Below are positions 5,441 to 6,223 of a stretch of DNA of 6,223 bases, in pieces. The DNA is taken from the NCBI GenBank assembly GCA_007118195.1, contig SKSA01000161.1, positions 1-6,223 on the forward strand, in the 5' to 3' direction. This DNA is from Anaerobacillus sp. Lineage in GTDB: Bacteria; Bacillota; Bacilli; Bacillales; Anaerobacillaceae. The stretch's first letter is position 1; each line of letters starts with the position of its first letter. The notes under the pieces were generated by a model, which did not search any database, was not told the origin of the DNA, and worked only from the letters and a program-made list of their open reading frames with translations. The position numbers and the translations under genes are program-made.

Positions 5441-5560
5441 ATGTGGATTTTAATTCTTTTTGTCATTATTGGTATAGGAACAATTATTAGTTATTTAAGA
5501 GAACAATCGATTCAAAACAAAAAAATTATCGAACTCCTTGAAGAGCTAACTAAAAAATAA
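5441..5560 (+). CDS. 39-residue single-pass membrane micro-protein
   Basis: The frame begins MWILILFVIIGIGTIISYLR, a single hydrophobic helix at about residues 2-18, and continues with a short charged helix rich in Lys, Glu and Leu (residues 20-39: E-Q-S-I-Q-N-K-K-I-I-E-L-L-E-E-L-T-K-K). That tail has a heptad-like spacing of Ile and Leu suited to a coiled coil or a membrane-surface helix. AAGGAG (5428-5433) lies 7 nt before the ATG, which strongly supports translation. The likely topology is outside-in, with the charged tail in the cytosol. I cannot assign a function; such proteins often regulate larger membrane complexes, but no partner gene is adjacent. It converges on the rRNA operon to its right, and no terminator is visible immediately after it. 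Confidence 0.7.
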   Translation: MWILILFVIIGIGTIISYLREQSIQNKKIIELLEELTKK

Positions 5561-5834
5561 TAATCTTCACCTATTGAGCTGCGTTTCAAAAGGGATGATC
5601 GCTTCTTGTGTTAAAGAGCAAAAAGAAGCAAAAGAAGGTTCCGTTACCTATCTCAAACATTATAAATTTAGCATAATTTGACTAGGTAAAGAAGGACTAC
5701 GTGAAACGTTTCACTTAAAGTAACGGGCTGCATTAGTTTAGGAATGGTCACAACGACAGTTCCTGCTGTTGTTGATTTGTTATGCCTCGAGAAAGCTTAC
5801 CTAAAAGCGATAACTTGTAAACCCAGAGAATGTG
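5561..5834. other. Noncoding stretch between the micro-protein and the rRNA-operon tail
   Basis: No convincing gene is present. A 7-bp inverted repeat GCTTCTT/AAGAAGC lies near 5600-5630 without a T-tract. A perfect 14-bp palindrome lies at 5701-5714 (separate entry). The frame from about 5706 to 5896 is open for about 60 codons on the plus strand but has no start with a ribosome binding site. Confidence 0.5.
5701..5722 (+). repeat. Perfect palindrome plus conserved flank, shared with 126-148
   Basis: GTGAAACGTTTCAC (5701-5714) is a perfect palindrome. With its right flank it forms TTCACTTAAAGTAA (5709-5722), whose exact complement occurs at 126-139 next to the other palindrome at 135-148. 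The similarity runs over about 22 bp. It lacks the central spacing of a cre box, so a CcpA site is less likely here. Confidence 0.4.
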
Positions 5835-5963
5835 CTGACCTCATTTACGCCATGAGATACTTCTTGGAATTTACTTCGTGCAACTCTTTACTTTGAGGAA
5901 ACACGCTTCAAATTAAAACGCAGAGGCGGCACCCAATTACTTGTATTAACATTTTTATGTATC

Positions 5964-5997
5964 AAAAAAGTACACTCCTATTGGAATGTACTTTTTT
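5964..5997 (-). terminator. Terminator belonging to the 5S remnant (unit A)
   Basis: On the minus strand AAAAAAGTACATTCC pairs with GGAGTGTACTTTTTT around the loop AATA, a 15-bp stem ending in a T-tract. Its one imperfect pair is a G-U wobble in minus-strand RNA but a C-A mismatch in plus-strand RNA, which supports leftward function. It lies just past the 5S remnant and may act as a second, back-up terminator for the rRNA operon. Confidence 0.75.
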
Positions 5998-6000
5998 ACC

Positions 6001-6024
6001 TAGCAACGTCCTACTCTCACAGGG
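6001..6024 (-). pseudogene. 5S rRNA 3'-end remnant
   Basis: These 24 bp are identical to the last 24 bp of the 5S gene at 6171-6194. The match stops abruptly at AGGG: beyond it the real 5S continues into its GGGGG/CCCCC helix, whereas here unrelated sequence (AAGCGACTGACC) begins. Only the 3' strand of the terminal helix and neighbouring bases remain, so it cannot fold as a 5S rRNA. Confidence 0.8.
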
Positions 6025-6030
6025 AAGCGA

Positions 6031-6223
<193 letters not shown>

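Larger units (their letters stand above)
5835..6024 (-). repeat. Decayed tandem copy of the rRNA-operon tail (unit A)
   Basis: This unit matches unit B (6031-6194) in the same order. On the plus strand both begin CTGACCTCATT, share GA-ATACTTC- and GAGGAAAC-like blocks, an ACGCAGA block, a terminator-shaped hairpin and an identical 24-bp 5S end. Unit A is about 26 bp longer and more diverged. It appears to be an old duplication, or a repeat family, associated with the 5S end. Confidence 0.6.

Noticed and set aside
5595..5681. 28-codon frame beginning MIASCVKEQKEAKEG
   Set aside because: The only purine-rich stretch directly abuts the ATG, too close for a ribosome site, and no motif or neighbouring partner supports it.
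5706..5896. Open plus-strand frame whose end resembles a translated frame in the neighbouring repeat unit (D-L-I-Y against D-L-I-H, Y-F-L-E against Y-F-I-E)
   Set aside because: The similarity is explained by the DNA-level tandem repeat. There is no start with a ribosome site, and the frame in unit B is not coherent beyond the shared block.

Overview
The window is AT-rich DNA from a low-GC Gram-positive bacterium, most likely a Bacillaceae member. The evidence is strong AGGAGG-type ribosome binding sites, GTG starts, a Bacillus-type 5S rRNA 3' end, a DUF2812 membrane protein and an ECF sigma/anti-sigma pair. Very acidic extracellular segments would suit an alkaliphile or halotolerant species, but that is only an inference. 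No close relative can be named from sequence alone.

Layout, left to right. The minus strand begins with the first 20 codons of a lipoprotein gene (1-61), running off the left edge. A 322-bp noncoding stretch follows, with a catabolite-repression-like palindrome and a spaced inverted repeat. Next come a minus-strand three-helix membrane protein (384-992), a possible 15-codon ORF just upstream of it (1047-1094), and a minus-strand membrane-anchored small protein (1401-1850) with its own downstream terminator (1241-1279). On the plus strand an ECF sigma factor (2175-2702) overlaps the gene for a single-pass membrane protein, the presumed anti-sigma factor (2692-3591). A strong terminator at 3621-3672 appears to serve both this operon and the converging minus-strand DUF2812 gene (3700-4821). 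The right part is mostly noncoding. It holds a 39-residue membrane micro-protein on the plus strand (5441-5560) and then the 3' tail of a leftward-transcribed rRNA operon: the end of the 5S gene (6172-6223), its terminator, and a decayed tandem copy of this 5S-end/terminator unit.

A dispersed repeat of about 120 bp is the most striking unexplained structure. Two full copies (1936-2055 and 4865-4984) and one 5'-truncated copy (1155-1226) lie in the same orientation in three intergenic regions. The full copies have imperfect terminal inverted repeats and a central hairpin, and two base pairs of that hairpin change in a compensatory way between copies. This suggests a structured small non-autonomous element or a structured intergenic RNA. 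The full copies abut the 5' ends of minus-strand genes, and one copy may supply a -35 box.

Functionally the core is a surface-stress signalling pair (ECF sigma plus membrane partner) among small membrane or secreted proteins of unknown role. Nothing in the sequence shows that the flanking genes belong to its regulon. No complete transposase, CRISPR array, tRNA or phage gene is visible.
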